DNA of 60,689 bases from Lachnospiraceae bacterium. Lineage in GTDB: Bacteria > Bacillota > Clostridia > Lachnospirales > Lachnospiraceae. The DNA lies in NCBI GenBank assembly GCA_017411305.1, contig JAFQQI010000041.1:1-60689 (forward strand), in the 5' to 3' direction. A model generated the notes under the pieces. The model was not told where the DNA came from, ran no database searches, and was given only the letters and a program-made list of their open reading frames with translations. A program made the position numbers and the translations under genes. Positions 41,976 to 51,017 of this stretch are shown piece by piece; the stretch's first letter is position 1; every line of letters begins with the position of its first letter.

Positions 41976-42486
41976 GCTTTTTGGAGTGCTTTTCCTGATA
42001 GTGGGATGCGTAGGAATTTCGGCTGACCTGTGCAGAGAGAGGAAAAGACAGCAGCTGCAGCTGATGGAAATGAAGCATATGTTTTTACTGATGCAGGAAG
42101 ATATCAGATATTCAGGACTTCCCATCCCCCTTATTATCCAAAAGACTGCAAAAAAGACAGACACTCCCTTTTCAGAGGCTCTTACAGCAATTGCTGCTAT
42201 AGCATTACAAAATAACGGTGAGCAGTTGCAGCCGATATGGGAAAAGGAAATGCAGGCTGTTTCGGAACAACTGTCGTTATCAAAAGAACAACAGGAACTT
42301 TTATGGGAATTTCCCCAATCCTTGGGACTTTGGGAAAAGGAAGGACAAGCAAAAGCACTTTCGTATTACATAGAAGAGACAGACAAGTGGATTATACAAT
42401 CAGAAAAAGAAGAAAAAGACAAAAATAAGGTAATTATGAGTCTGGGAGCAGCGGCAGGTATTATGCTGTCTGTTCTGCTGCTGTAG
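41968..42486 (+). CDS. spoIIIAB: Stage III sporulation protein SpoIIIAB
   Basis: 172 residues. An N-terminal membrane helix, a central helical cytoplasmic domain and a second membrane helix at the C-terminus (VIMSLGAAAGIMLSVLLL). The motif VGISADLCRERKRQ and GLPIPLIIQKTA fit SpoIIIAB, a GspF-like component of the channel. Overlaps spoIIIAA. Confidence 0.9.
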   Translation: MVKLFGVLFLIVGCVGISADLCRERKRQQLQLMEMKHMFLLMQEDIRYSGLPIPLIIQKTAKKTDTPFSEALTAIAAIALQNNGEQLQPIWEKEMQAVSEQLSLSKEQQELLWEFPQSLGLWEKEGQAKALSYYIEETDKWIIQSEKEEKDKNKVIMSLGAAAGIMLSVLLL

Positions 42487-42503
42487 GCGGATTGGGAGGA
42501 ACT

Positions 42504-42698
42504 ATGGAAGTAAGCCTGATTTTTAAAATTGCTGCAGTTGGAATTCTGGTTACAATTTTGAGCCAGGTATTAAAGCACAGCGGTAGGGAAGAGCATGCTT
42601 TTTTAATAAGTCTTGCAGGATTAATACTGGTGTTGACATGGATATTGCCCTATATTTATGAACTGTTTGTCATGATACAGGATTTATTTACGTTGTGA
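42504..42698 (+). CDS. spoIIIAC: Stage III sporulation protein SpoIIIAC
   Basis: 64 residues from ATG 42504 with GGGAGG upstream. Two membrane helices (IFKIAAVGILVTILSQVLK and LISLAGLILVLTWILPYIY). Typical length of this small membrane component of the SpoIIIA complex. Confidence 0.9.
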   Translation: MEVSLIFKIAAVGILVTILSQVLKHSGREEHAFLISLAGLILVLTWILPYIYELFVMIQDLFTL

Positions 42699-42713
42699 GG
42701 AAAGGAGTTATCA

Positions 42714-43100
42714 ATGGATGTAGTCAAAATAGGAGTGCTGGGGCTTGCAGGTGTAATGCTTGCACTGCAATTTAAGTCTGTTAAGCCGGAAATCAGCATC
42801 TATATGGGACTGGCTGTGGGAATCGTTATTTTTTGTTTTTCCGTAGATGGATTACTGGGCATATTGGACAAGATTCAGTCTCTGCAAAGCTATATAAAAT
42901 CAGGAGAAGGCTATTTCGGACTTCTGTTTAAGGCTGTGGGAGTTACTTATATTTGTGAGTTTACGGCAGCAGTATGTAAGGATGCAGGTTATGGTGCCGT
43001 TGCCGGACAAATTGAAATATTCGGCAAGCTGACAGTGCTTTTTATGGGAATGCCTGCGCTTCTTGCCATAATAGAAAACATTAGTGCCTTTGCTGTTTAG
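42714..43100 (+). CDS. spoIIIAD: Stage III sporulation protein SpoIIIAD
   Basis: 128 residues, about four membrane helices, with KIGVLGLAGVMLALQFKSVK at the start and YICEFTAAVCKDAGYGAVAG in the middle, typical of SpoIIIAD. AAAGGAG precedes the ATG. Membrane part of the feeding-tube complex. Confidence 0.92.
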   Translation: MDVVKIGVLGLAGVMLALQFKSVKPEISIYMGLAVGIVIFCFSVDGLLGILDKIQSLQSYIKSGEGYFGLLFKAVGVTYICEFTAAVCKDAGYGAVAGQIEIFGKLTVLFMGMPALLAIIENISAFAV

Positions 43101-43112
43101 GAGAAGCTTGGA

Positions 43113-44342
43113 ATGAAAAGAAAAAGAAACAGAATCAGAATATATCTGATGGGCTTGTTGCTTTTGGGGCTGCTTTGGTTTTTTTCGGTACAAAACATAT
43201 ATGCGGGTAAAGTGTCTTTTGAGGAAAATAATACAGAAGCGGAAGATAACAGTTCGTTGGAAACGGCAGAAAAAGAGGCTGAACTGGAGCTGGAGCATTA
43301 TTTATGGGAACAGCTTAGCCGGTATGATTTAAAGGAGGTACAACGTAGTTTTGAAGAATTGTTTCCCGGATTTTCCATAGATACACAGCAGTTGCTTTCA
43401 CTTATTTTGGATGGAGAGTTTTTTTTGGCAGGTGATTTATTTCTGCAGGCTGTCAGAAAAGGATTCACAGGGGAACTGACAGGTGTCAGAGAGGTGCTGG
43501 TCAGCATTCTTGTGGTGGGCATTGTATCAGCACTTTTTTCCAATTTTTCCGATTTGTTTTCCGGAAAACAAGTTTCCCAGGTGGGGTACTATTTTTTATA
43601 TCTTTTGCTTATGGCAGTGTTGACAAGAGCTTTTATTTCCGCAACGGAGCTGGCAGTATCTACGATGGAGAATACGGTTCTGTTTGTGAAAATGTTTATT
43701 CCTACATGGATGTTGACTGTGGGAGCGACGGGAAGCGGCCAAAGTGCAGCTTTTTATTATCAGGTAATGCTGATAGCGGTTTATTTGGTAGAAAGCTTTC
43801 TTTTAAACGTACTGGTGCCATTTGTGCTTTGTTATGTAGTGTTAGCCCTTCTGACCGGTATCTGGGCAGAAGAGAGACTTACGCTTTTGTTGGAACTGTT
43901 GAAAAAAGGGATTATTTTTGCACAAAAGCTTACCATGGGTGCGATTACGGGACTTAGTTTGGTACAATCGTTAATTTTACCTGTGGCTGACCGTCTGAAA
44001 ATTTCCGCTCTGCGAAAAGTTGTAACAGCAATTCCGGGTATCGGCAATATGACGGATGGAGTAACAGAACTGGTAATCGGTTCTGCAGTACTGATAAAAA
44101 ACAGCATGGGCATTTTGCTGCTTTTTTTACTTTTAGCCGTTTGTCTGGTCCCGCTGTTGAAATTGTTTGTGGTGGGAGGGATTATCAAACTGGGAGCAGC
44201 GCTTAGCGGTGTGGTCAGTGATAAGAGGATTGCCGGTTGTGCGGATAAGGTGGGAGAAGGCTGCTTTTTGCTTCTTAGGTGTTTGTTTACGTCTGTCACC
44301 TTGTTTTTGATTGTAATAGCGGTTGTGGCATATTCGCTATAA
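43113..44342 (+). CDS. spoIIIAE: Stage III sporulation protein SpoIIIAE
   Basis: 409 residues. A signal-like helix, an extracytoplasmic segment rich in Glu (about 35-130) and seven or so membrane helices from residue 130 on. The stretches LSLILDGEFFL, PTWMLTVGATGSGQSAAFYY and AIPGIGNMTDGVTELVIGSAVLIKN are conserved in SpoIIIAE. It is the largest membrane component of the channel. Confidence 0.93.
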   Translation: MKRKRNRIRIYLMGLLLLGLLWFFSVQNIYAGKVSFEENNTEAEDNSSLETAEKEAELELEHYLWEQLSRYDLKEVQRSFEELFPGFSIDTQQLLSLILDGEFFLAGDLFLQAVRKGFTGELTGVREVLVSILVVGIVSALFSNFSDLFSGKQVSQVGYYFLYLLLMAVLTRAFISATELAVSTMENTVLFVKMFIPTWMLTVGATGSGQSAAFYYQVMLIAVYLVESFLLNVLVPFVLCYVVLALLTGIWAEERLTLLLELLKKGIIFAQKLTMGAITGLSLVQSLILPVADRLKISALRKVVTAIPGIGNMTDGVTELVIGSAVLIKNSMGILLLFLLLAVCLVPLLKLFVVGGIIKLGAALSGVVSDKRIAGCADKVGEGCFLLLRCLFTSVTLFLIVIAVVAYSL

Positions 44343-44356
44343 AGAAAGAAGGTATC

Positions 44357-44683
44357 ATGCTCGCGATTATAAAGGAAATGGGAATATTTGTAGTGATTGC
44401 ACAGGCAATTCTTTTTTTTGTGCCTAAGGAGACCTATGCAAAATATGTGAAGGTTTTAATCGGAATTATGGTGATTGCAAAGCTCATATCCCCCTTGTTT
44501 ACATTGTTTTCAAATGAAACATGGGAGGAAATTGTATTTTCCGGTTATGAGGCGGAAGAAGAAATAAAAAGTACACAGGAAGTATTTCTCGGAAAAGACG
44601 GATACGATAACTTAATGCAGCATTATACCAAAATAGCAGAAGAACGGAACAGTCAGATGATACAGGAGGCAGGAAATGAATAA
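44357..44683 (+). CDS. spoIIIAF: Stage III sporulation protein SpoIIIAF (short form)
   Basis: 108 residues from ATG 44357 (AAGAAGG upstream). Two N-terminal membrane helices (IKEMGIFVVIAQAILFFVP and VLIGIMVIAKLISPLFTLF) match SpoIIIAF. The B. subtilis protein is about 200 residues and carries a C-terminal ring-building domain; here only about 45 residues follow the helices. The gene is not frameshifted: the next start overlaps it by eight bases. A short SpoIIIAF may be normal in this lineage. Confidence 0.85.
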   Translation: MLAIIKEMGIFVVIAQAILFFVPKETYAKYVKVLIGIMVIAKLISPLFTLFSNETWEEIVFSGYEAEEEIKSTQEVFLGKDGYDNLMQHYTKIAEERNSQMIQEAGNE

Positions 44684-45287
44684 AAAAGTGAAGGAATTGA
44701 AAAAGGAAAATTTTGTGGTGATTCTATTAGTCGGAATACTACTTCTTGTAATTGCGTGGCCGGTTTCCGAAAAAGAAGATACCCAAATGGCAGAGTCCGG
44801 CATATCGGACACAATAAACGGTACAATAACAGATATAGGAACTGTAGAAGAAAGGGAAAGCAATCCGGCAGGACAGGACTGGGTAACTTATGCGGAATTT
44901 TTGGAGGATACACTGGAAGAAGTATTATCTACTATGGAAGGAGCCGGTAAGGTGAAAGTTATGATTACACTGGAATCTTCGGGGGAATCCATTGTGGAGA
45001 AGGATGTTACTACCGGAATAGATGCATCCACACAGGTAAACGCCGATGGAGGCAGCCATAACACAAGCGGAAACGAAAAAACAGGGGAGACGGTATACGT
45101 ACAGCAGGACAGAGTATCATATCCTTATGTGAAACAGATTATTAGCCCCCGTGTGGCAGGAGTGGTAGTTTCTGCACAGGGAGGAGATAACCTGACCATA
45201 AATAAAAATATAACGGAAGCAATTCAGGCATTATTCGGAATTGATGCACATAAAATTAAAATAATCAAAATGAGTTCCAGGGAATAA
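44676..45287 (+). CDS. spoIIIAG: Stage III sporulation protein SpoIIIAG
   Basis: 203 residues. One membrane helix (FVVILLVGILLLVIAWPV) and a secretin-type ring-building domain: LEEVLSTMEGAGKVKVMITL, a Ser/Asn/Gly-rich loop (about 110-140) and ISPRVAGVVVSAQGGDN. SpoIIIAG forms the large ring in the intermembrane space. AGGAGG precedes the ATG. Confidence 0.93.
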   Translation: MNKKVKELKKENFVVILLVGILLLVIAWPVSEKEDTQMAESGISDTINGTITDIGTVEERESNPAGQDWVTYAEFLEDTLEEVLSTMEGAGKVKVMITLESSGESIVEKDVTTGIDASTQVNADGGSHNTSGNEKTGETVYVQQDRVSYPYVKQIISPRVAGVVVSAQGGDNLTINKNITEAIQALFGIDAHKIKIIKMSSRE

Positions 45288-45300
45288 AGGAGATGCGGAA

Positions 45301-46026
45301 TTGAAAAATATTGTGAAAAAAAATCGAATTATGATTACGGCACTGGCAATTATGATTGCGGTGGCAGGTTACCTGAATTTTGCGGGTGAACAGATTACCG
45401 ACGAAGAAATTATGACTGCTGCGACAGAAAATGCGGTAGGAAGTATACAGGAAGAGGGATACATAGACGATACGGAAGTAGCGGCGCTTTTTGAAATTTC
45501 TGATGAGGATATGGAGCAGGCTGAAAACGGAGATATTGAAAGTCTGGATACGGAAGTGATTACTGAGCAGGAGAATTATTTGGAAGAAACGATGGAAGAA
45601 GTAGTCGGTGAAACCATTGGGCTGAGTGAGAGTGAGACACCCGGAGAAGCAGTATTTACATCGTCGTCAAGTTTAGATACCTCTTCAGGGGCGAAGCTGT
45701 TAAAGGAACAGACACGGGCTAAAAATAAAGAAACACTCCTTGAGATTATCAACAACGTAAATATTACGGAAGAGCAGAAGCAGGAGGCAATTGACAATAT
45801 GATTGCAATTACCGATATTGCAGAGAAAGAAATGGCAGCAGAAATTTTGCTGGAAGCAAAGGGCTTTCAGGATGTTGTAGTAAGCATTACGGACGGTACG
45901 GTGGATGTTGTAGTGAATGCACCGGAGCTCAGTGAAGCACAGCGCGCCCAAATTGAAGATATTGTTGTAAGAAAAACAGGGGTTGCACCGGAAAATATTG
46001 TAATCAGCACTATTACAGAACAGTAA
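45301..46026 (+). CDS. spoIIIAH: Stage III sporulation protein SpoIIIAH
   Basis: 241 residues, TTG start with AAGGAG eight to nine bases upstream. One membrane helix (residues 10-26), an acidic linker to about residue 130, then the EscJ/ring-building domain with EQKQEAIDNMIAITDIAEKE and FQDVVVSITDGTVDVVV. It binds forespore SpoIIQ across the intermembrane space. Last gene of the operon; deoB follows after 51 bases. Confidence 0.92.
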   Translation: MKNIVKKNRIMITALAIMIAVAGYLNFAGEQITDEEIMTAATENAVGSIQEEGYIDDTEVAALFEISDEDMEQAENGDIESLDTEVITEQENYLEETMEEVVGETIGLSESETPGEAVFTSSSSLDTSSGAKLLKEQTRAKNKETLLEIINNVNITEEQKQEAIDNMIAITDIAEKEMAAEILLEAKGFQDVVVSITDGTVDVVVNAPELSEAQRAQIEDIVVRKTGVAPENIVISTITEQ

Positions 46027-46077
46027 AATGTGGTATTCTAATACAAGAGAAAATTGTGAACAGAAAGGAATACCGAA

Positions 46078-47229
46078 ATGAAAAGAGTATTTTTGATTGT
46101 GCTTGACAGTGTGGGAATCGGAGCAATGCCGGATGCACCGGCATTTGGGGACATAGGTTGTAATACTTTAAAGTCATGTTCCGAAAGCTCCGCTTTCCAT
46201 ATGCCCAATATGGAAAAGCTGGGTTTGTTCCATATTGACGGAATAGATTGGAAAGAAACAAAGGAAAAGCCCCTTGCGTTGCATGCAAGAATGAAAGAAA
46301 GTTCTATGGGAAAGGATACTACCATAGGCCACTGGGAAATAGCGGGAATAGTTTCCGAAAATCCTCTTCCCGTATATCCTGAGGGCTTTCCGGAAGAGGT
46401 GCTTAAGCCTTTTCGCGAGATGACAGGAAGAGATGTTCTTTGCAATGCACCTTATTCCGGTACAGAAGTAATTAAAGAATTTGGCGAAGAACATATGAAA
46501 ACCGGAGCACTGATTGTATATACGTCTGCAGACAGTGTGTTTCAGATTGCTGCCCATGAGGATATTGTTCCTGTGGAAACATTATATGAATATTGTGAGA
46601 TGGCAAGAAAGCTTTTAGTGGGGAAACATGGTGTGGGAAGAGTGATTGCAAGACCGTTTATCGGGGAACCGGGCAATTTTTCCCGAACCCCAAGAAGACA
46701 CGATTACTCGCTGCTTCCGCCTGCAGATACCATGCTGGATGCTTTAAAGGATGCCGGAAAAACAGTAATCGGAGTAGGAAAAATTAAAGATATTTTTGCC
46801 GGGAAGGGCTTGACCTCTTATGTATACACTACCGGAAATGAGGATGGTATTGCAAAAACACTTGATTATCTGAAAGAGGATTTTGAGGGTCTGTGCTTTA
46901 TCAATCTGGTAGACTTTGATATGCTGTACGGACATCGTAATGACATTGAGGGATATGCCAAAGCACTTGCACAGTTTGACCGGGCACTGCCGGAAATGAT
47001 GTCACTGATGAGAGAAGAGGATGTGCTGATGATTACGGCAGACCACGGATGTGACCCGGGATATACCGTATCAACGGACCATTCTAGAGAGTATACACCG
47101 TTTTTGATGTACGGAGCAAATATAGAGGCCTTGAATTTAGGAACACGGGAAACCTTTGCAGATATTGGTGCAACTGTGTTAAAATACTTAGGTGTGTCCG
47201 GTAAGATTGCCGGAACGCCGATGATATAG
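46078..47229 (+). CDS. deoB: Phosphopentomutase
   Basis: 383 residues. The alkaline-phosphatase-superfamily motifs are present: RVFLIVLDSVGIGAMPDAP (metal Asp), MGKDTTIGHWEIAG (phospho-Thr region), and the C-terminal LMITADHGCDPG and STDHSREYTP. It converts ribose-1-phosphate or deoxyribose-1-phosphate to the 5-phosphate in nucleoside salvage. AAAGGA precedes the ATG. No other deo gene is adjacent. Confidence 0.95.
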   Translation: MKRVFLIVLDSVGIGAMPDAPAFGDIGCNTLKSCSESSAFHMPNMEKLGLFHIDGIDWKETKEKPLALHARMKESSMGKDTTIGHWEIAGIVSENPLPVYPEGFPEEVLKPFREMTGRDVLCNAPYSGTEVIKEFGEEHMKTGALIVYTSADSVFQIAAHEDIVPVETLYEYCEMARKLLVGKHGVGRVIARPFIGEPGNFSRTPRRHDYSLLPPADTMLDALKDAGKTVIGVGKIKDIFAGKGLTSYVYTTGNEDGIAKTLDYLKEDFEGLCFINLVDFDMLYGHRNDIEGYAKALAQFDRALPEMMSLMREEDVLMITADHGCDPGYTVSTDHSREYTPFLMYGANIEALNLGTRETFADIGATVLKYLGVSGKIAGTPMI

Positions 47230-47244
47230 CTTGGAGGAAAATAA

Positions 47245-48840
47245 GTGGGAACATTAGAGAAAGAAATAAACAGAAGGCGTACCTTCGCAATTATATCACA
47301 CCCGGACGCGGGTAAAACAACACTGACAGAGAAATTTCTTTTATACGGAGGAGCCATTAACCTGGCCGGTAGTGTAAAAGGAAAAGCAACAGCCAGACAT
47401 GCGGTTTCTGACTGGATGGAGATTGAGAAGGAGAGAGGTATTTCTGTTACTTCTTCGGTGCTTCAGTTTGAATATGACGGATTTTGTATCAACATTCTTG
47501 ATACACCGGGACATCAGGATTTCTCAGAGGATACCTACAGAACGCTGATGGCTGCAGATTCGGCAGTTATGGTGATTGACGCATCTAAAGGTGTGGAAGC
47601 ACAGACACGTAAGTTGTTTAAAGTTTGTGTAATGCGTAAGATACCGATTTTTACATTTATTAATAAGATGGACAGAGATGCTAATGATACCTTTGAGCTT
47701 TTGGACGAAATCGAAAAGGAATTGGGGATAGCAACCTGCCCCGTAAACTGGCCTATCGGTTCCGGCAAAGGCTTTAAGGGCGTGTATGACAGGGATGAGC
47801 AGTGTGTAATTACTTTTTCCGATACGGAAAAGGGAACGAAAGAAGGAGAAACAAGAGTCATTCCTGTTACAGACGAGACTGCGCTTACCGGTGCAATCGG
47901 AGAAGATGCATTTGCAACCCTTACCGATGAAATTGAACTATTAGACGGTGCCAGTGCCGAGTTTGATTTAGAACTGGTGCAGGCAGGAGAACTTACCCCT
48001 GTATTTTTCGGGTCTGCACTTACTAATTTCGGTGTTGAGTTTTTCCTGCAGCATTTCCTGGAAATGACAACAACACCTCTTCCCCGTAAGTCGGACAAGG
48101 GTTTGATTGCACCCGCAGAAAATGACTTTTCTGCCTTTGTATTTAAGATACAGGCAAATATGAATAAAGCACACAGAGACAGAATTGCATTTATGCGTAT
48201 TTGCTCCGGTAAATATGACGCCAGCATGGAAGTGAAACATGTACAGGGGGGAAAGGTAATGCGGCTTTCCCAGCCTCAGCAGATTATGGCAAGTGAACGG
48301 AAAATTTTGGAGGAAGCATATGCCGGAGATATTATTGGTGTTTTTGATCCGGGTATCTTTTCTATCGGTGATACGCTTTGCATGCCAAAAGAACAATTCC
48401 GATACGAAGGCATTCCTACCTTTGCACCTGAGCATTTTGCAAGGGTAAGACAGATGGATACCATGAAAAGAAAGCAGTTTGTTAAGGGAATTACCCAGAT
48501 TGCGCAGGAGGGTGCTATCCAGATATTCCAGGAGTTTAACACCGGTATGGAAGAAATTATCGTAGGAGTTGTAGGTGTACTTCAGTTTGATGTATTGAAA
48601 TACCGTTTGGAAAATGAATATAATGTGGAAATCAGATTGGAACCGTTACCCTACGAGCATATCCGCTGGATTGAAAATAAGGAGGAAGTAGACCTTAATA
48701 AGCTGGTAGGAACCTCAGATATGAAGAAAATTAAAGATTTAAAGGGCAATCCTTTGCTTTTATTTATTAATGCATGGAGTGTAGGAATGACTCTGGATCG
48801 AAATGAAGGATTGATTCTTTCAGAGTTTGGACGTGATTAA
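47245..48840 (+). CDS. prfC: Peptide chain release factor 3
   Basis: 531 residues, GTG start with TTGGAGG upstream. Translational GTPase with ISHPDAGKTTLTEKFLLYGG, switch I region and ERGISVTSSV, DTPGHQDFSEDTYR and NKMDRD, followed by domain II and an EF-G-like domain III. RF3 recycles RF1 and RF2 from the ribosome using GTP. The stop codon TAA abuts the ATG of the next gene with no gap. Confidence 0.95.
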   Translation: MGTLEKEINRRRTFAIISHPDAGKTTLTEKFLLYGGAINLAGSVKGKATARHAVSDWMEIEKERGISVTSSVLQFEYDGFCINILDTPGHQDFSEDTYRTLMAADSAVMVIDASKGVEAQTRKLFKVCVMRKIPIFTFINKMDRDANDTFELLDEIEKELGIATCPVNWPIGSGKGFKGVYDRDEQCVITFSDTEKGTKEGETRVIPVTDETALTGAIGEDAFATLTDEIELLDGASAEFDLELVQAGELTPVFFGSALTNFGVEFFLQHFLEMTTTPLPRKSDKGLIAPAENDFSAFVFKIQANMNKAHRDRIAFMRICSGKYDASMEVKHVQGGKVMRLSQPQQIMASERKILEEAYAGDIIGVFDPGIFSIGDTLCMPKEQFRYEGIPTFAPEHFARVRQMDTMKRKQFVKGITQIAQEGAIQIFQEFNTGMEEIIVGVVGVLQFDVLKYRLENEYNVEIRLEPLPYEHIRWIENKEEVDLNKLVGTSDMKKIKDLKGNPLLLFINAWSVGMTLDRNEGLILSEFGRD

Positions 48841-50028
48841 ATGAAAAAAAAGTGGTTTGCTGCTTTTGGAATGCTGATTCTTTGTCTGACCGGGTGTTAT
48901 GTACCGGAAGCAGATTATGATACGCAAGTTAAGGAAGCGGAAGAGACGAAAGAGCCGGAAGAACTTCCCTTTTTGTCGCAGGTATCACCGGAACAGACTG
49001 AGAATCTGAAACAGAAGCAAATCGGAAAGTTTTATTATGAAAAATTAAACAGATATGAGCAGGTAATCTATGTGGAAATGCTGGATGTTCTTGAAAAACG
49101 TCGCGTTGATGTGGCTCTTTCCTGTGACAGGGCAGAGGAAATCGAAAAGATTTTTCAGTATGTAATGAATGATCATCCGGAAATTTTTTATGTAGATGGG
49201 TATACTTATACCAGATATACGATGGGAGAAGAAATTAAAAAAATAACTTTTTCTGGAACGTATATCATGGATGAAGAACAGATTAAGGATTACCGGAGTA
49301 AGATAGACGACTATGTAAATGCCTGTATGGCAGGAATTTCTCCTTATATGGACGATTATGAAAAGGTGAAGCATATTTACGAGTATATTATCGGACAGAC
49401 AGAATATGATGCCGAAGCGCCGGATAATCAAAATATTTGTTCTGTTTTTGTTCATGGAAGAAGTGTTTGTCAAGGATATGCTAAGGCCACCCAGTATCTG
49501 CTTAGAGAGGCCGGCGTGGAGAGCACCCTTATTATGGGCAGAGTCGCGGGCGGAGAAGGACATGCATGGAATCTGGTGTGTATCGATAATGATTTTTATT
49601 TCGTGGATACCACATGGGGAGATGCTTCGTATCAAATGGTAGAAGGTGGTGACGCTTTTTTTGACAACAGTATACCACCCATTAACTATGATTATCTTTG
49701 TGTAACTACTGCCCAAATGGAAAAAACGCATACGCCGGACGATAAAGCCACGATTCCCATATGCGAAAATATGGAGAATAATTATTATGTACGTGAAGGA
49801 CTTTATTTTACGGAAATGGACAAGGACAAGCTTACTGCCATTTTTTCCGATGCTTATGAAACGGGGAGCACTTATGTTACTTTAAAATGTGCCACAGAGC
49901 AGGTGTATGCGGAAATGACAGATTATCTGATTAAGCAGCAGGGGATTTTCCGGTATTTAAGCAGCGGAGAAGGTTCGGTATCTTATGCGGATAATAAAGA
50001 GCAGTGCAGCATCAGTTTTTGGTTATAG
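48841..50028 (+). CDS. Lipoprotein with transglutaminase-like domain
   Basis: 395 residues. The signal ends with lipobox CLTGC, so the protein is membrane-anchored outside. Residues 60-170 are an alpha/beta region of unknown type. The transglutaminase/protease-like core (about 175-265) has the Cys in [20 protein letters not shown], His in [13 protein letters not shown] and Asp in YFVDTTWGD, a complete triad. The C-terminal 120 residues are unassigned. Such proteins may cross-link or cut surface proteins or peptidoglycan. The ATG begins on the base after the prfC stop and has no ribosome site of its own, so translation is probably coupled to prfC. Confidence 0.82.
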   Translation: MKKKWFAAFGMLILCLTGCYVPEADYDTQVKEAEETKEPEELPFLSQVSPEQTENLKQKQIGKFYYEKLNRYEQVIYVEMLDVLEKRRVDVALSCDRAEEIEKIFQYVMNDHPEIFYVDGYTYTRYTMGEEIKKITFSGTYIMDEEQIKDYRSKIDDYVNACMAGISPYMDDYEKVKHIYEYIIGQTEYDAEAPDNQNICSVFVHGRSVCQGYAKATQYLLREAGVESTLIMGRVAGGEGHAWNLVCIDNDFYFVDTTWGDASYQMVEGGDAFFDNSIPPINYDYLCVTTAQMEKTHTPDDKATIPICENMENNYYVREGLYFTEMDKDKLTAIFSDAYETGSTYVTLKCATEQVYAEMTDYLIKQQGIFRYLSSGEGSVSYADNKEQCSISFWL

Positions 50029-50038
50029 AAGAGAGGAT

Positions 50039-50088
50039 GTCTAAGGCGCAATAGACAAGTTCTTCAGGGAAGTTTTTTGTCTTTAGAC
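50039..50088 (+). other. Long nested hairpin between the lipoprotein gene and gls24
   Basis: GTCTAA pairs with TTAGAC (outer, 50039-50044 and 50083-50088), AGACAA with TTGTCT (middle) and CTTC with GAAG (inner). A T6 run sits within the 3' side. It may terminate the upstream gene or fold in the leader of gls24. The other bases from 50089 to 50164 show no clear signal. Confidence 0.45.
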
Positions 50089-50164
50089 TATGCAAAAACA
50101 GTAATTTTTGATATGATTAACATGTATATCTGTAAACGGAAGAAACCAAAGGAAGGAAAATATC

Positions 50165-50545
50165 ATGGAAAAAGTAATAGAACAGAACACATATGTATTA
50201 CAGGAGGATGACGGAATCGGAACCGTAAAGATTGCCGATGATGTAGTAGCCATTATTGCAGGGCTTGCAGCAACTGAAGTAGAGGGTGTTGTTTCCATGG
50301 CAGGAAATGTCAGCCATGAACTGATGAGCAAGATGGGTGTCAAGAAGCTTTCCAAGGGTGTTAAGGTGGAAGTAATCGGTAAAAGTGTAAAGACAGATCT
50401 TGCACTTGTAATCGAATACGGCTACAATATTCCCGCCGTTTCCCAGAAGGTACAGGAAAAAGTAAAATCCACCATTGAAAATATGACCGGACTTAGTGCA
50501 ACAGATGTAAATGTCCGTATAGCAGGCGTGGAGATGACAAAATAA
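50165..50545 (+). CDS. Asp23/Gls24 family envelope-associated protein
   Basis: 126 residues; AAGGAAGG precedes the ATG. The domain GTVKIADDVVAIIAGLAATEVEGVV and the following GVKVEVIGKSVKTDLALVIEYG and GLSATDVNVRIAGVE are diagnostic. Asp23/Gls24 proteins gather at the membrane and relate to alkaline or envelope stress. The gene directly before nusB is the usual arrangement in Clostridia. Confidence 0.93.
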   Translation: MEKVIEQNTYVLQEDDGIGTVKIADDVVAIIAGLAATEVEGVVSMAGNVSHELMSKMGVKKLSKGVKVEVIGKSVKTDLALVIEYGYNIPAVSQKVQEKVKSTIENMTGLSATDVNVRIAGVEMTK

Positions 50546-50567
50546 CAGACAAAAGCAGGATAAGTTC

Positions 50568-50966
50568 ATGAGTAGAAGAGAATTGAGAGAGCAGATTTTC
50601 AAGCTGCTGTTTCGTGTAGAATTTAATCAAAAGGAAGAAATGCCTGAACAGATGCAACTCTTTTTTGAAGAGGAGGAGAATCAGGCAGATGTTGCAGATG
50701 CTGCATATATTACTGAAAAGTATAACAAAATAGCAGAAAAACTTGATGATATTGATAACGCTTTAAATGAAAAGGTTCAGGGCTGGAATACTGCCCGTAT
50801 GGGTAAGGTTGACCTGACAATCTTAAGACTGGCAGTTTATGAAATCATGTTTGATGAGGAAGTACCCACCGGTGTGGCAATTAATGAGGCAGTAGAACTT
50901 GCCAAGAAATTCGGACAGGATTCTTCTTCTGCTTTTGTAAACGGTGTGCTTGCAAAATTTGCATAA
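50568..50966 (+). CDS. nusB: Transcription antitermination factor NusB
   Basis: 132 residues. RRELREQIFKLLFRVEFNQ at the start, and TILRLAVYEIMFDEEVPTGVAINEAVELAKKFG at the C-terminus, match NusB. It binds boxA RNA with NusE to antiterminate rRNA transcription. (The second motif spans about residues 84-116.). Confidence 0.94.
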   Translation: MSRRELREQIFKLLFRVEFNQKEEMPEQMQLFFEEEENQADVADAAYITEKYNKIAEKLDDIDNALNEKVQGWNTARMGKVDLTILRLAVYEIMFDEEVPTGVAINEAVELAKKFGQDSSSAFVNGVLAKFA

Positions 50967-51017
50967 AAGAATTTGAGGCTATGATAATGCCGAAGAAATC
51001 AGGGCAAGGTGGTTGAC

